DNA from: JBFLVN01 sp040758475
GTDB taxonomy: Bacteria > JAGRBM01
Assembly: GCA_040758475.1 (NCBI GenBank)
Contig: JBFLVN010000230.1
Coordinates: 1 to 5,868 of the forward strand
Length of the DNA stretch: 5,868 bases
Direction: 5' to 3'
In this document: positions 4,782-5,868 of the stretch, one piece after another
Numbering within the stretch: position 1 is the stretch's first letter
Layout of the letters: each line of letters opens with the position of its first letter
The notes under the pieces: generated by a model
Told to the model about the DNA's origin: nothing
The model's input: the letters and a program-made list of their open reading frames with translations, nothing else
Database searches by the model: none
Made by a program: the position numbers and the translations under genes

Positions 4782-5868
4782 GTGAAGAAATTGATCACCG
4801 TGATGGCGGTTTTGCTGACTGGTTTTGCCGAAAGGGCTTTTGCCGATGGTGGGTGTCCGTCCGTGCCGGCGGGTACCTACGAAGGCTGGCTCAAGAAAGC
4901 CAAGGCCGCCGAAACGGCCGGGAAGATGGGCGACGCCCTTTTCTACGGCCGGGCGGCGGAAAACATGGTCGTTCCGGGGGCCAGGGAGTTCCTCTCGAAC
5001 TTCGCCGGGCGTATGGGCAAACAATCGGAGACGGCGGGAAATTTGTACGGTGAGAGGGAGCTTTTCGATTACCGGCAGGATGGGGCCTGCGTCCAATGGA
5101 CGCGGGCCAAGGGCTTGGATGCCTGCAAGGAACCGGAGCCACCGGGAAGCTGCATGGATGAAGAGCGGAAGACCCTGCGGGCCAGGATTCCGGCTTTTAC
5201 TTGGTACGAGGAGTTCGGCCGCTTCGCCGACGCCGACCGGGTGTTCTTGACCCATTTGAGCAAGGGCGCTCCTTCGCTTGATCTCTTCGAGGCGGCTTTC
5301 AACCATTTTCAAGGGAGAAAGGATAATCCGCCGGAAGGATACAAGCTCGATCCCCATTACCTTCAAGACCTCCGAAAAATCGGTAAAGCCCAGGGAGATG
5401 CGGCTTTCGCGAAAGAAGAAAAGGAATACTCCCGCAAGGAAGTCGATCTGATGGGGGGAGGTGGTGGGCCGGAGGACCGTTCCCTGGCGGTCCTGAACCT
5501 TACCCGCAAGTGGTACGCTTTCTTCTCCGAATCCGAATCCAAACTCATCGAGCGGGCGCTAAAGCGCGGCGACGACTTGGCGAAGGACGAAGCCTCACCC
5601 ACGTCCCTTCAACAGGCGCTTTCGTATTATGAATTCGCCAAGCGGACGGACAAGCAAAAAGACCTGCGAGCACGCGCCAGAAAGCTCGCCGAGGCGGCGG
5701 AAGCCAAGGGGGACACGATCAACTCGACCCAGTACTATGTGATCGCGGGCGATTCGGAGAAAGCCGACAAGGCTGGCCGCAAGGCGGGAGAGAAGATCAA
5801 GAAGAATTTTGAAAAAGGAGAGGGCCCCCTCTCCAACAAATCGGAAGCGGAAAAGAAGAAATTCAAGA
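4782..5868 (+). CDS. Secreted helical-repeat protein of unknown function (3' end outside window)
   Basis: The frame is open from the GTG at 4782 to the window end: 362 codons without a stop, so the gene is partial. Residues 1-21 form a Sec signal peptide (KK start, hydrophobic core, AFA cleavage motif). The mature part is rich in Ala, Lys and Glu and mostly helical by composition. Four Cys (25, 103, 115, 124) lie in its first third and could form disulfides. Two units with YYxxA at 282-286 and 318-322 are 36 residues apart and share spaced A, K and G positions. A related GDxxFYxxA lies at 50-58. This resembles degenerate TPR/Sel1-type helical repeats, as in periplasmic scaffold proteins. A Gly-rich GGGGGP stretch (about 225-230) separates the Cys-containing front half from the repeat part. 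I do not recognise the family. It follows a strong terminator, so it probably starts its own unit. Confidence 0.75.
   Translation, partial: MKKLITVMAVLLTGFAERAFADGGCPSVPAGTYEGWLKKAKAAETAGKMGDALFYGRAAENMVVPGAREFLSNFAGRMGKQSETAGNLYGERELFDYRQDGACVQWTRAKGLDACKEPEPPGSCMDEERKTLRARIPAFTWYEEFGRFADADRVFLTHLSKGAPSLDLFEAAFNHFQGRKDNPPEGYKLDPHYLQDLRKIGKAQGDAAFAKEEKEYSRKEVDLMGGGGGPEDRSLAVLNLTRKWYAFFSESESKLIERALKRGDDLAKDEASPTSLQQALSYYEFAKRTDKQKDLRARARKLAEAAEAKGDTINSTQYYVIAGDSEKADKAGRKAGEKIKKNFEKGEGPLSNKSEAEKKKFK

Noticed and set aside
4845..4856. Possible lipobox ending at Cys25 of the last protein
   Set aside because: The residues before the Cys are D-G-G, lacking the hydrophobic residue at -3 that a lipobox needs; AFA before Asp22 is a normal signal peptidase I site.
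4825..5250. Plus-strand open frame of 141 codons inside the last gene
   Set aside because: It is a shadow of the 4782 frame, which has a signal peptide, ribosome binding site and sensible composition; this one is Arg/Pro/Ser-rich.
4254..5366. Minus-strand open frame of 370 codons
   Set aside because: It spans the strong terminator and lies antisense to two signal-peptide-bearing genes; no motif or ribosome binding site supports it.

Overview
The window is GC-rich, all recognisable genes read on the + strand, and two encoded proteins carry Sec signal peptides. This suggests a Gram-negative, GC-rich bacterium. The gene types (NAPE-PLD-like metallo-hydrolase, paired acyl-CoA dehydrogenases, DUF4412-like secreted protein) would fit a Myxococcota, Desulfobacterota or related lineage, but nothing here fixes the taxon. 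No rRNA, tRNA, CRISPR array, transposase or phage gene was seen.

Layout. (1) 1-209: the 3' end of a membrane protein whose frame is open to the left edge. (2) 220-1305: a membrane-anchored metallo-beta-lactamase-fold hydrolase of the NAPE-PLD/COG2220 type, 10 nt downstream and probably co-transcribed. (3) 1306-1429: an intergenic region with a T-tract after a weak AT-rich dyad, a GC palindrome, and directly abutting it a 20-bp TetR-style operator candidate 34 nt ahead of the next start codon. (4) 1430-2656 and 2668-3822: two acyl-CoA dehydrogenase (ACAD) subunits 11 nt apart, followed by a hairpin terminator at 3858-3883. (5) 3928-4701: a secreted, unusually methionine-rich DUF4412-like protein with a Gly/Pro/Met tail, closed by a very clear intrinsic terminator at 4737-4764. 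(6) 4782 to the right edge: a secreted alpha-helical protein of unknown function with degenerate TPR-like units, open at the window end.

How the parts fit together. The two ACADs lack complementary active-site elements. The first keeps the flavin-contact motif and a helix-G Glu but has lost the Arg-containing RxQFGxPI motif. The second keeps RxQFGxPI and HGGIG but has no Glu at either known catalytic position. This is the hallmark of obligate alpha2beta2 ACADs such as the mycobacterial steroid-side-chain ChsE enzymes, so the pair probably acts as one enzyme on a bulky or unusual acyl-CoA, possibly under a TetR-type acyl-CoA-responsive repressor. The downstream secreted proteins have their own terminators and are probably separate transcription units.

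The most interesting points are the split-active-site ACAD pair, its operator candidate, the Met-rich exported protein, and the unrecognised exported helical-repeat protein. I found no clear evidence of a wholly new biological system.
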